NCBI GenBank assembly: GCA_030442035.1
Contig: JAUJEA010000019.1
Span: forward strand, 1 to 64,000
DNA length: 64,000 nt
Direction: 5' to 3'
Source of the DNA: Splendidivirga corallicola
GTDB lineage: Bacteria; Bacteroidota; Bacteroidia; Cytophagales; Cyclobacteriaceae
Part shown: one piece after another, positions 27,912 to 36,290 of the stretch
How positions within the stretch are numbered: position 1 is the stretch's first letter
How the letters are laid out: every line of letters begins with the position of its first letter
Translations under genes and position numbers: made by a program
The notes under the pieces: model-generated
Told to the model about the DNA's origin: nothing
The model's input: only the letters and a program-made list of their open reading frames with translations
The model's database searches: none

Positions 27912-27937
27912 TCAGAGTCCCTTTCAGGTGACTCTGA
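27912..27937. terminator. Hairpin downstream of the VOC gene
   Basis: An 8-bp stem, TCAGAGTC (27912-27919) with GACTCTGA (27930-27937), and a 10-nt loop lie 62 bp after the VOC stop. It has the same stem core as the hairpin at 23773. Confidence 0.5.
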
Positions 27938-28052
27938 GGGTGGTTATGGATCGGCTTTCCCTACCCATACCTTCGAGTCCGAGACTAAGTTTCTGCCCAT
28001 TCGTTAATCGTTCAAAGATCGCCGCTGGCGCGGAAGACCTGGAACAACAAGG

Positions 28053-28940
28053 TTATTTTTTATTGATCAAATTACGATTCACAAATGCAATTACATCATG
28101 CTCATATTGTTTAAGTGCTTCATCATCTGCTCCTTGATATGCAGTAAATGCAATAGTTTCACCTCTGCGCACTGTGACTTTCTTGAGAGGGCCTTCAAAT
28201 AATAAGTGACCGGCGTTTTCATAAAAAATAAACTCAATTGAGCGCCCTTTTTCCTGGAGCGATTTTACCCAATGCTCGATTGATATAGGTGAGGACGGAT
28301 AGGTTCTTGTCCATACGTAATCTGTTTCGGACTTGCCCGCCCAATTATCCATTTTACCGAAAGGGATGATGGTAGGAATACTGAAATCTCCTAGAGCATA
28401 ACCAGTTGCTGCGGGAGCTTCGGAAATAATGCCTCTGATGTGATTTATTGCTAATTCCTTTCCGGCATATAACACTACTCTACCTCCATTTGAAGCGCCG
28501 TACAGAAAAATGTTTCGATTATCCCAACCCTCATTTTTTGCGGCATATTCAACTGCTCCCTTAAAAACACCCCAAATTAGATTCTGTTTTCCCTTATTTG
28601 TAATTCTACGGGTAACGAAGTTCCAATCCAGTCCATTCATCTCATAAGCATCAAACGATATGGTAGCGAATCCATTTCGTCTAAATAGCTCAACCCGAGC
28701 ACGATCATCCTCGCGATATCCAGCACCTCCATGCGCGTATATGATGATTGGTGCTTTTTTCCCTTTGCCAGGAGTCCAAATCTCAACAGATTTATGCTCC
28801 GGATCAAACGTTGCAAACGGTTCAACGGTCGTGTACCACCCTCTTGAGCCAACCTGTTTAAGTTCCGTGGGTTTTCGTACTGTTTTGCATCCAAAGATCA
28901 TAGGGAATACTAAAAGAATGGGCAATATTCTTTTCATCAT
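28053..28940 (-). CDS. Lipoprotein alpha/beta hydrolase
   Basis: A 295-residue protein from ATG 28940 (an in-frame TTG three codons earlier is less likely). The lipobox is MIFGC near residues 14-18. The hydrolase fold shows the oxyanion strand IIYAHGGAGYREDD, nucleophile motif LYGASNGGRV (Ser between Ala and Asn) and a terminal His in ENAGHLLFEG. It resembles the dienelactone-hydrolase/prolyl-oligopeptidase side of the superfamily. It is probably an envelope-bound esterase or peptidase of unknown substrate, convergent with the VOC gene. Confidence 0.8.
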   Translation of the reverse strand: MMKRILPILLVFPMIFGCKTVRKPTELKQVGSRGWYTTVEPFATFDPEHKSVEIWTPGKGKKAPIIIYAHGGAGYREDDRARVELFRRNGFATISFDAYEMNGLDWNFVTRRITNKGKQNLIWGVFKGAVEYAAKNEGWDNRNIFLYGASNGGRVVLYAGKELAINHIRGIISEAPAATGYALGDFSIPTIIPFGKMDNWAGKSETDYVWTRTYPSSPISIEHWVKSLQEKGRSIEFIFYENAGHLLFEGPLKKVTVRRGETIAFTAYQGADDEALKQYEHDVIAFVNRNLINKK

Positions 28941-29144
28941 GTTGTTCAATTTTGAGTTGACACCTTTCCTTATTGGTTGTGTTTGATCTGAAGACGACCT
29001 AATGACCGATTTGTTACAACCGTGTCTTTAGATTAATTCATTTGCTCTTAAGCGTAGATAGTATATGGTTAGGTTTTGTATATCACTTTCGAGTATCTCT
29101 GTTGAGGTATGTGCTATATCACTTGTTGGGGTAAGTTTTGCACA

Positions 29145-29834
29145 TTATCTTTTGATTTCAAAGTCCTTAAGTTGGTACTGCATCACTGCCATATCACCCA
29201 ATGATTTCACACTAACTAATTTCATTCTATTGTTCTTATTAAACGTGAATCTTCTCGAGTTTGTGAATCTTGGAGAAGAACCATCTCCAACTAAAAAAGG
29301 AGCAATTGAAAGTCGCAAATCATTAATAAGATTTTCCTCTAGGAACATCGTCAATATCTGAGTCCCACCTTCTACTATCATATTTCTTACACCTCTTTTA
29401 CTCAAATCTGTAACAATTTGTTTTGCCGTTACACGCTCTGATTCAAACTTTTTGAGAGTAACAACCTTACTCAATTCGTTCTCATTTTTCTGGTTAATCA
29501 AGTTTGAAGTGTAAACAATTTTTTCACAGTCACCAACTTTGATGAAGTTGCTACTCAAAGGGATGTTACCTTTTTTTGTCAATGTTACCTTAATCGGATC
29601 TTGACATTTATTCTGGTCCAGTCGATGTTTAATCAGTTCGGGATCTCTCGTTACTAGTGTAGAGTTATCATGCCGTATTGTTCCTGCTCCAACCAAAATT
29701 GCATCACAGTTGGCTCTTAGTTTCATAACATCATTGATGTCATCTTCACTCGAAAGTAGGAGCCTTTCGGGTAAAGAATGACCAATAAAGCCATCAATTG
29801 TGACAGCTACAATGGCTTGCACTCTAATGCTCAT
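29145..29834 (-). CDS. RibD C-terminal/dihydrofolate-reductase-like NAD(P)H reductase
   Basis: A 229-residue protein. The whole length matches the RibD_C reductase fold: VAVTIDGFIGHS at the start, CDAILVGAGTIRHDNSTLVTRDPEL, a central GVRNMIVEGGTQIL nucleotide-binding motif and APFLVGDGSSPRF. The deaminase domain of bifunctional RibD is absent. Such stand-alone reductases act on riboflavin precursors or on other heterocycles. It is the last gene of the six-gene minus-strand operon starting at 35543, 18 bp after the membrane-protein gene, so it may process an imported compound. Confidence 0.85.
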   Translation of the reverse strand: MSIRVQAIVAVTIDGFIGHSLPERLLLSSEDDINDVMKLRANCDAILVGAGTIRHDNSTLVTRDPELIKHRLDQNKCQDPIKVTLTKKGNIPLSSNFIKVGDCEKIVYTSNLINQKNENELSKVVTLKKFESERVTAKQIVTDLSKRGVRNMIVEGGTQILTMFLEENLINDLRLSIAPFLVGDGSSPRFTNSRRFTFNKNNRMKLVSVKSLGDMAVMQYQLKDFEIKR

Positions 29835-29852
29835 GTTCTATTGTCTAATCGT

Positions 29853-30761
29853 TCAATCATCAATTTGATCAAGTTTATATGCCTGAATTCTATACTTCAT
29901 GAACCTGAACTTGAGATTTAGAATTAAGAAAATAACTTGAGACATAATAAGTTGAACTCCTATACCCCCTGCCTTAAAAATTGATTTTGCATCAATGTCA
30001 TTACCCTCTGTTTGTGAAATGTTAGAAACGAACACACTTATTAATATGACAGCAATTGCAATTGGTAAATCAATAAGAAACAGTTGGTTTAAAGCAAATT
30101 CTTTTTCAGTTGTTAGTTCCAACTTTTTCTCTCTTATTTTTGGGATTTGTGAGGTTTTGGATACAGCAATCTGTTTGTTCTTAATAATTAAGGTTGATAT
30201 ATCTATCAGAATGAAAATCAGAATGGTAATGCTCGTATACAACTCAATATGTTCTATGAATCTATTAAATAGGTGGGCTAAATTCTCCGATTTCTCGATA
30301 TCTTTCCCAACTCCATTACTCGCCTCAATCAGAACTAATTCCAATTTATCAAACCACCTGGTAAAAATTACGCCATAGATAAGAGAGGTAAAAATCCAAA
30401 TCACAAATGCACCACCGACTAGGTTCGACAACAAATTGGGGATTTTAATTCCTTCTGTATTTAGATCATTTTTAAAAGAGGCCAAATAATACATGGTATT
30501 TCCAAAAATTACGATTATCGAGGTTATACATACTATGACCCATGGTAGGAGTTCACCTACTTTATGATATGTTTCTGTATATCCATTCTTTAGAACTCCA
30601 TATTTGGAAAACACATTATCTAGATCCAATAAGTCCCATTGAAAAAACAAGGAAGAGGGGGTAATTAAGATAATTATGAAAAACAACAGAAATAAATTTC
30701 CATTCCAGAATGCAGGAGACTTTAGGTATTCTTTGGAAAAGAAAATGTTCAGGCTTTTCAT
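29853..30761 (-). CDS. Membrane protein of unknown function in ABC importer operon
   Basis: A 302-residue protein with about six hydrophobic segments (near residues 20-40, 70-92, 110-130, 170-190, 228-248 and 262-282) and no motif I recognise. Its start overlaps the SDR gene stop by 4 nt (30758-30761), so it is translationally coupled. It contains a lysine-rich cytoplasmic loop (about residues 195-220). Membership of the operon suggests a role with the importer, for example as an accessory membrane component, but this is inference. Confidence 0.65.
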   Translation of the reverse strand: MKSLNIFFSKEYLKSPAFWNGNLFLLFFIIILITPSSLFFQWDLLDLDNVFSKYGVLKNGYTETYHKVGELLPWVIVCITSIIVIFGNTMYYLASFKNDLNTEGIKIPNLLSNLVGGAFVIWIFTSLIYGVIFTRWFDKLELVLIEASNGVGKDIEKSENLAHLFNRFIEHIELYTSITILIFILIDISTLIIKNKQIAVSKTSQIPKIREKKLELTTEKEFALNQLFLIDLPIAIAVILISVFVSNISQTEGNDIDAKSIFKAGGIGVQLIMSQVIFLILNLKFRFMKYRIQAYKLDQIDD

Positions 30762-31507
30762 GAGTTTCTTGTCTCAATTCTATCAAAATATGATTCATGG
30801 AAAAAGCTCCTACTATGCTTATAAAGGTCAATTATATTCCCATTTAACAAATTGTTGGGCTGCAAAATGATGCTTTGAACAAACTCGCATACCTCCTCCG
30901 GATTTAGCCAATTTTTAAAATCTCCATTTGGCTTCATTTCTATTTCTATTTCCGTCATTAGGGTAGCAAGAGCAATTGCATTGGCATTTATTCCTTTTTC
31001 TAGATACTCATTTGAGATGCCTTTAATCAAGCTTTCAACTGCCACCTTTGCTGCGGTGAATGCAGCCATTTTTGGATAGTTTTGATATGATGTATGAGTG
31101 CTAAAACCAATGAAATGACCACCTCTCCTTTTGCTCATTAATGGGAGGAGACTATGTGCTACATTATATAAAGCAACTACATTACTGTCAAATACTCTCT
31201 TAGCTGTCGCCATATCCATTTTTTCAATTGATTTATAGCCTGGAAAGTATCCGAGACAATTGATCACATGAAACTGTCCTTTAAAAAATGTATCAGCTGT
31301 CTCTTTTAATTGTTCTATATCACTTTCAATGGTCAAATCAATATCTGGCAAGTAGCAGACATTTTCATTTTTTCGGAGTTCATTGAAATTGACTTTGCTT
31401 CTAGAAGTCAGAAAAACCTGATATTTATTATTCTTGGTAAGTATTTTAGCAAATGCGCGCCCTAAAAAAGAACTTGCTCCTGTTATTATGAATCTTTGTT
31501 GAATCAT
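30758..31507 (-). CDS. Short-chain dehydrogenase/reductase-like protein lacking the catalytic tyrosine
   Basis: A 249-residue Rossmann protein. The cofactor loop is TGASSFLGR (residues 8-16) and SDR helices are evident (RVFDSNVVALYNVAHSLLPLM). The usual NNAG motif reads NCLG. In the active-site region the YxxxK motif reads FTAAK: codon TTC replaces tyrosine, while the lysine and the upstream serine remain. It therefore may be a non-catalytic or altered SDR, perhaps a binding or isomerase-like protein. The gene overlaps both neighbours by 4 nt. Confidence 0.8.
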   Translation of the reverse strand: MIQQRFIITGASSFLGRAFAKILTKNNKYQVFLTSRSKVNFNELRKNENVCYLPDIDLTIESDIEQLKETADTFFKGQFHVINCLGYFPGYKSIEKMDMATAKRVFDSNVVALYNVAHSLLPLMSKRRGGHFIGFSTHTSYQNYPKMAAFTAAKVAVESLIKGISNEYLEKGINANAIALATLMTEIEIEMKPNGDFKNWLNPEEVCEFVQSIILQPNNLLNGNIIDLYKHSRSFFHESYFDRIETRNS

Positions 31508-32571
31508 TCAGTTATAATTTCGTTATTTTCAATTTCAGCAGACCTTAAAAATCGCCCTTTACTATCGTAAAGGTTTATTTTGCCGGAAAGGGTCATGAAT
31601 TTATTTTGAAAGCCATCCAAGTACTTATTGTTTTCAATCGTCAGTACTGTGCTTGAGTTTTTCAGTTGAAGTAAAGTGAATGCTCCGGTTTTTGCTGCCA
31701 CGTCAAATTCAAACCCACTATTTTCAGTGAATTGAATTACATCTTGGGAAAAACTTATTAAACCAATATTTGAGTCGATCTCTAGCTCATCAGTTGGAAT
31801 TATTGGACCATTTTTGTTTTTCTTAAACTTTATCGTGTTTACGCTAATATCTTTTATAGCATTTAATGCTGAAACAGTAGGTGCATAACTAAAAAAATCG
31901 TTTGAGGTTGTTTGAATGGCTAATGAAACCGAATTAAGGTTCTTTGCCTTTTCTAAAAAGAGAATTTCATCAGCGATAAACTCTGTTTCCTTGCGATGGT
32001 GGGTTACATAAATTACCATTAATCTGAATCGCTGAATCAACATTGCTAATGTTTGAAGAAATTGGTCTTTTACTTCTTCGTCTAACCCTGTCATCGGTTC
32101 ATCAAGGAGTAAAAAGTCCGGTTGAATGCTCATTGCTCTTAACAATGAAATTCTTTGCCTTTGCCCCCCACTAATTTCATTTATTGAGGTAGCACTTTCT
32201 AGAATATCTTGAATTTGTAGAGCCGTTGCAACCTCATTAAATAATTCATGATCGAATTTTGATTTATAGTTACTAATTCTTCGAAAGTACTCAGCATTTT
32301 CGAGAGGTGTTAAGTGATCAAATAATATAGGTTCTTGAGGAACATATGATACAACAGGATTTGATGGAATGATGGAAATAACCCCATGATATTTTTCTTC
32401 AATACCTAATATGAGCTTTAAAATGGTCGATTTACCACTGCCACTGCTTCCCATTAATCCTGTCACAAAACCTTCACCTTCGGGTTGTGAAATTTCAAAG
32501 GATAAATCTTCGAAAAGTGTTTCACCCCGATTGTAACCGAATGTGACCTTATCAAATTTCAATCCTTTCAT
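31504..32571 (-). CDS. ABC transporter ATP-binding protein
   Basis: A 355-residue protein. Walker A is MGSSGSGKST (residues about 40-49), Q-loop YVPQEPI, signature ISGGQRQR, Walker B LLLDEPMTGLDEE and switch histidine in YVTHHRKE. About 120 residues follow the ATPase domain and read as a beta-rich regulatory (TOBE-like) domain, as in the CUT1/POTPT-type importers. It should form the motor of the importer whose permease is encoded directly upstream, with a 4-nt overlap. Confidence 0.9.
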   Translation of the reverse strand: MKGLKFDKVTFGYNRGETLFEDLSFEISQPEGEGFVTGLMGSSGSGKSTILKLILGIEEKYHGVISIIPSNPVVSYVPQEPILFDHLTPLENAEYFRRISNYKSKFDHELFNEVATALQIQDILESATSINEISGGQRQRISLLRAMSIQPDFLLLDEPMTGLDEEVKDQFLQTLAMLIQRFRLMVIYVTHHRKETEFIADEILFLEKAKNLNSVSLAIQTTSNDFFSYAPTVSALNAIKDISVNTIKFKKNKNGPIIPTDELEIDSNIGLISFSQDVIQFTENSGFEFDVAAKTGAFTLLQLKNSSTVLTIENNKYLDGFQNKFMTLSGKINLYDSKGRFLRSAEIENNEIITE

Positions 32572-34175
32572 TTGACTTCTGATAAAGGTGATTTACTAAT
32601 GATGTATCGCCAAATAAGGACACATGTCAATGACATAACAATTGCAACCAAAACAAAGCTTGTCGCCTGTGAATAATCTGCTGCTCTACCTATTAGCAGC
32701 ATTTGAAGGTTGGACACAAATGATGGAATATTGTCAGACAATACCATGTTCAGTCCAGCGTCATTCCAAATAAATGTAAAGGCAAAAATTAAGGTGAGTG
32801 CGTACTGTACTTTGAACCTTGTCATAAAACTGTATTTAAGAATGTCTTCAAAAGGAATCTTATATGCCCTCAGGTAGTCTAACTCATGTTCTCTTACTGA
32901 AAAGTGGATTGCCATAATAAAGCTTCCTAAAAGTGGAAGTGTTAAAACGCAGTGTCCTATAAGCCATATGATGTAAATGATGAAATCGGATTTGTACCCC
33001 ACCCAACTTAGCCATTTGAATCCGCTAAGTATAATGAAAAGCGGCGGAACCATCTGAATAAGAAAAATAGCTAAGAAATAAAGAAGGGATTTCGTATTAA
33101 AGTCACTTAACATCTTAGTAAAAGTCAATCTTGAGGAAATTCCGAAAGCGACAGCAAGCGTTGTAGCAGAAAATGAAGCAATCAATGTGATTGCAAAAGG
33201 AAAAGTAATTGATGATATATTTTCAGCAATACTATAACTCGATTTTACCAAAGCAATCAAAACAGGAACTAGAATGATGGCAATACTAATTATCCCAAAA
33301 GAGCGCGAGAATAAACTGGTTTTTGAAGAACTCTTTTTTCCGTCAATGCTTCTGGTTCTAGAAATTACTCTAAAGGAAAGCAAAACCAATAAGCCAAGTA
33401 CTAAGATAAAAAGCATCGCTACAAAAAAAACGATCAAACCATGAGTGAAAACTGAATTGCTAGCGTATTCTGGATTTATCAAAAGATTTGATTGGTATGT
33501 TCGGTAAAGCCAATGGCTTATTAGCTCCGTATCGGTTCCCTGTGATGCCCTGAGTATTAATTGGCTTTTTGTATCCTCGTAAAACGCAAATATGAAACTA
33601 ATGAAAAGCAAAAGAATAAATAGATTTCTTGAATGGGGTAGAATAACGTCTCTGATTTTCTCAAATCTTGTTGTCCCAACAGCTATTGAAAATTCATTAA
33701 TTCGATGAGGCGTGTTTTGGATGTTTAGCCAGAAGAGGTAAGCAAAAAGAAAACCGTATTGCCAAAACTGAATCAGTATGAGAAGAAATGTCTGTGTTAA
33801 GCTTCCACCCTGAATAACTTCATTGAAGAAGGCGGAGTTAAATAGCAACACCTTAAATATGAAAACTAAGGCAGTCGTTCCGAACGTAATGGGCAAAAGG
33901 AAATATGTAAAGTTCTTTCCAAGCTTGGATTTAAGTGAGATATTTGAAAAGAAAAGAGCCAAGCAAAGACCTCCAGCTACCGTGAAAATTGAGGAGATTA
34001 GTGCAAATGAAATAGTTCTTAATAGTGCAGAATTAAATCCATAAGAATTGCTCTTAAATAGTCTTAACACATTGTCGATTTCAAATCCACTAAAAAAAAG
34101 TGGCAAAAGAAAAGACACTGTAGTTAGTATGATTGCGTAAGCAGCAAGTTTTCTCGACGGGAACCGTTTTAACAT
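32568..34175 (-). CDS. ABC transporter permease, two fused transmembrane halves
   Basis: A 535-residue inner-membrane protein with about 12 helices in two halves separated by a basic loop near residues 270-285 (RTRSIDGKKSSSK). Each half ends with an EAA-type loop before the last helices (FEKIRDVILPHSRN; FEDILKYSFMTRFK). The fused architecture is that of ThiP, FbpB and similar importers of thiamine, iron or phosphonate-type ligands. It lies 15 bp downstream of the binding-protein gene. Confidence 0.88.
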   Translation of the reverse strand: MLKRFPSRKLAAYAIILTTVSFLLPLFFSGFEIDNVLRLFKSNSYGFNSALLRTISFALISSIFTVAGGLCLALFFSNISLKSKLGKNFTYFLLPITFGTTALVFIFKVLLFNSAFFNEVIQGGSLTQTFLLILIQFWQYGFLFAYLFWLNIQNTPHRINEFSIAVGTTRFEKIRDVILPHSRNLFILLLFISFIFAFYEDTKSQLILRASQGTDTELISHWLYRTYQSNLLINPEYASNSVFTHGLIVFFVAMLFILVLGLLVLLSFRVISRTRSIDGKKSSSKTSLFSRSFGIISIAIILVPVLIALVKSSYSIAENISSITFPFAITLIASFSATTLAVAFGISSRLTFTKMLSDFNTKSLLYFLAIFLIQMVPPLFIILSGFKWLSWVGYKSDFIIYIIWLIGHCVLTLPLLGSFIMAIHFSVREHELDYLRAYKIPFEDILKYSFMTRFKVQYALTLIFAFTFIWNDAGLNMVLSDNIPSFVSNLQMLLIGRAADYSQATSFVLVAIVMSLTCVLIWRYIISKSPLSEVK

Positions 34176-34190
34176 GGTAGACAGATGAAA

Positions 34191-35543
34191 TTATTTGAGA
34201 GCTTTATAAATTTCAATTCTGCCTTCGATAATATCTTTTTCAGCTCTTAATAGTGCCTGTTCTACGGTGACTTTATCATCCCACAACTGCTGCAAATAAT
34301 TAGTCAAAGTTTGACTAACTAAATCGCTTTCAGGTCCTGCTTCAAACATATATACACCTCTGTCAAGAGAACTTTTTAGTGCAGAAATGTATGGAATCTT
34401 CTGAACTTCAGGATCATCATATGTGGATTTTAGAGGAGAGCATAGTCCCTTTTTTGTTAACTCAATCTGATTTGGCTTTTGCATCAGATTCATCACATAT
34501 TTTACTGCTTCCCGTGCGTTTCTTGATTGTTTGTTTATGTAGAAACTTCCTCCTGCTAAAGGAGATTTCTGTCCCGGAATTGGGGCAAAGTCAAAACGAT
34601 TATCGGTAGATCCACTGTCATCATAGACAAAAGAGTACAAAAAATCACTCCAAACAATTCCCATTGCTATATTTCCATTCTTAAGAAGTTTAATCTGTTC
34701 TGTGGCATCAGTCGTTATAAAGTTTCCTGCATTAAAAGGTTTCAAGCTCTTATAAAATCTGGTTGCATTTAAGGCTTCCTCCGAGTTTATCTTTAAAGGT
34801 GTATTCACATCACCATTCCAACCTCTTTGCTTATCAAATACAGTTCCACCCATGCCAAATAGAAAATTGCAATATTCATAGTAGAGCCAACCATCTGCTG
34901 CACCTTGCATGCAAACTCCGAATGTTTGCTTTTCAGGATTTGTAAAAAAATCTGCTATACTTCTGAATTGCTTCCAGTTTCTAGGAATGGCTAATTCTTC
35001 ATTATACTTCTTGGTGTAAGCAACTTTGTTATCCAAGTTCTCAAACATTTCCTTGTTATAGACAAGGAGCATTGTGTTTGCAGCAAATGGGTAACCAACC
35101 TTCGTGGTTCCTTCTAAAATATTTGAGGGGTTTTTGTAATAATATCCTACTTCTTGCCAGGCATTGGAAAATAAATCACTTTCAAAATTCTTCTGATCAT
35201 TAGAAAAGTTCTTCGTTAAATCATTTATGTCGAAGATATAGTCATTGCGAACAAAAGAGGATAGGGAAAAATTGTATTGCAAAACGATATCGTATAAACC
35301 TGTTTTGTTGGCAAAATCTTGGTTGGCTTTTCTTAATGCATTTTCAAAAGTATTGGGTTTGAATTCAATTTGAATATTATTTAATTTCTCATATTCACCT
35401 TTTAGTTCTTCCATTGCTTGAAGATTTGATGAGTTTTCGCCCAATATTGTCAATGTTGTTCGTTTTGTGTCGGCTCCTGAACAGCCAATTAAAAAGGAAG
35501 AAATTATGCCTAGCGATATCAAATGATTTTTAAGTTTTGTCAT
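34191..35543 (-). CDS. ABC transporter extracellular solute-binding lipoprotein
   Basis: A 450-residue protein with lipobox SFLIGC (residues about 16-21). The body has the family 1 solute-binding pattern: LTILGENSSNLQAMEELKGEYEK, then DIVLQYNFSLSSF, GYPFAANTMLLVYNKEMFEN, MGIVWSDFL and PIPGQKSPLAGGSFYINK. This pattern is closest to sugar/oligosaccharide-type binders, whereas the fused permease is closer to thiamine/iron-type systems, so the substrate is uncertain. It is the first gene of the operon 35543 to 29145. Confidence 0.85.
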   Translation of the reverse strand: MTKLKNHLISLGIISSFLIGCSGADTKRTTLTILGENSSNLQAMEELKGEYEKLNNIQIEFKPNTFENALRKANQDFANKTGLYDIVLQYNFSLSSFVRNDYIFDINDLTKNFSNDQKNFESDLFSNAWQEVGYYYKNPSNILEGTTKVGYPFAANTMLLVYNKEMFENLDNKVAYTKKYNEELAIPRNWKQFRSIADFFTNPEKQTFGVCMQGAADGWLYYEYCNFLFGMGGTVFDKQRGWNGDVNTPLKINSEEALNATRFYKSLKPFNAGNFITTDATEQIKLLKNGNIAMGIVWSDFLYSFVYDDSGSTDNRFDFAPIPGQKSPLAGGSFYINKQSRNAREAVKYVMNLMQKPNQIELTKKGLCSPLKSTYDDPEVQKIPYISALKSSLDRGVYMFEAGPESDLVSQTLTNYLQQLWDDKVTVEQALLRAEKDIIEGRIEIYKALK

Positions 35544-35745
35544 GATAAATTTATTTTATTCATTAGGATAATACTTTGTGCCTTCTATATGTCCCAACAT
35601 TAGAATAAAAAACTACCAGTGGCATTTATGCACACTGTATTTTAGCCTGTTTCCTTCAAACTTAAATTAGATTAACTCAAAGCCGATTGCACACTCCTTC
35701 TATTACATAGCTAAAAAATAAAAATCCATACAATATACTAAAAAA

Positions 35746-36210
35746 TCACTTCACCAACAAAACGGTTCCGAATTCACTTAGGTCATTGCCTGGGGCAAAG
35801 GTGAGTTGGAGTCTGTTTTCTTCGCGGTTGATGGCGGCTATGGCTTCACCGGTTTCAGTGGGGTTGATCGGGGAGCTGAAGAGTATTTCTTTGGGGGCGC
35901 AAATGGCGCCACCGGCCCAAACGAGTAGGGTATTTAGCTCCATCGTGACGGTGCCTCCGTTCAATTCATATTGACCCAGCTGGATCTCTGTGTAACATTT
36001 TGCGCCGGTCACTGCATCTTCCTGGCTTTTGATGGCTCTCCCAATGCTGATGTTGCCATTTCCTTCGAAAATGAATTCCAGCTCGGTGTTGATGGAATCG
36101 ATTTGCATGGTCCAGGTACCAATGATGTTGGCCCGGGAGATCGCAGCATCATCGTCTTCACCACAACTCAGTAAGACCAATAAAAGACCAATAATCAGGA
36201 TTTGCTTCAT
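35746..36210 (-). CDS. Lipocalin-like lipoprotein
   Basis: A 154-residue protein. The signal peptide ends in the lipobox VLLSC, followed by GEDDDAA, an acidic surface-export-type lipoprotein start. The remainder is beta-rich with IIGTWTMQIDS near the start and LEFIFEGNGNISIG next, the usual beginning of small lipocalin-like domains of Bacteroidota. It has no catalytic motif. It lies 80 bp downstream of the T9SS propeller gene on the same strand and may be co-transcribed with it. Confidence 0.75.
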   Translation of the reverse strand: MKQILIIGLLLVLLSCGEDDDAAISRANIIGTWTMQIDSINTELEFIFEGNGNISIGRAIKSQEDAVTGAKCYTEIQLGQYELNGGTVTMELNTLLVWAGGAICAPKEILFSSPINPTETGEAIAAINREENRLQLTFAPGNDLSEFGTVLLVK

Positions 36211-36290
36211 GGCACAAATTGAAAAATACCTTATTCAGAACGTTTGTTTTTTTAAAATAGTTGGGTCTAAATTACGGATTCCTGTTCTTT

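Noticed and set aside
35544-35745. Possible riboswitch upstream of the ABC importer operon
   Set aside because: The 202-bp leader was examined for conserved thiamine- or flavin-type motifs and none could be made out by eye.
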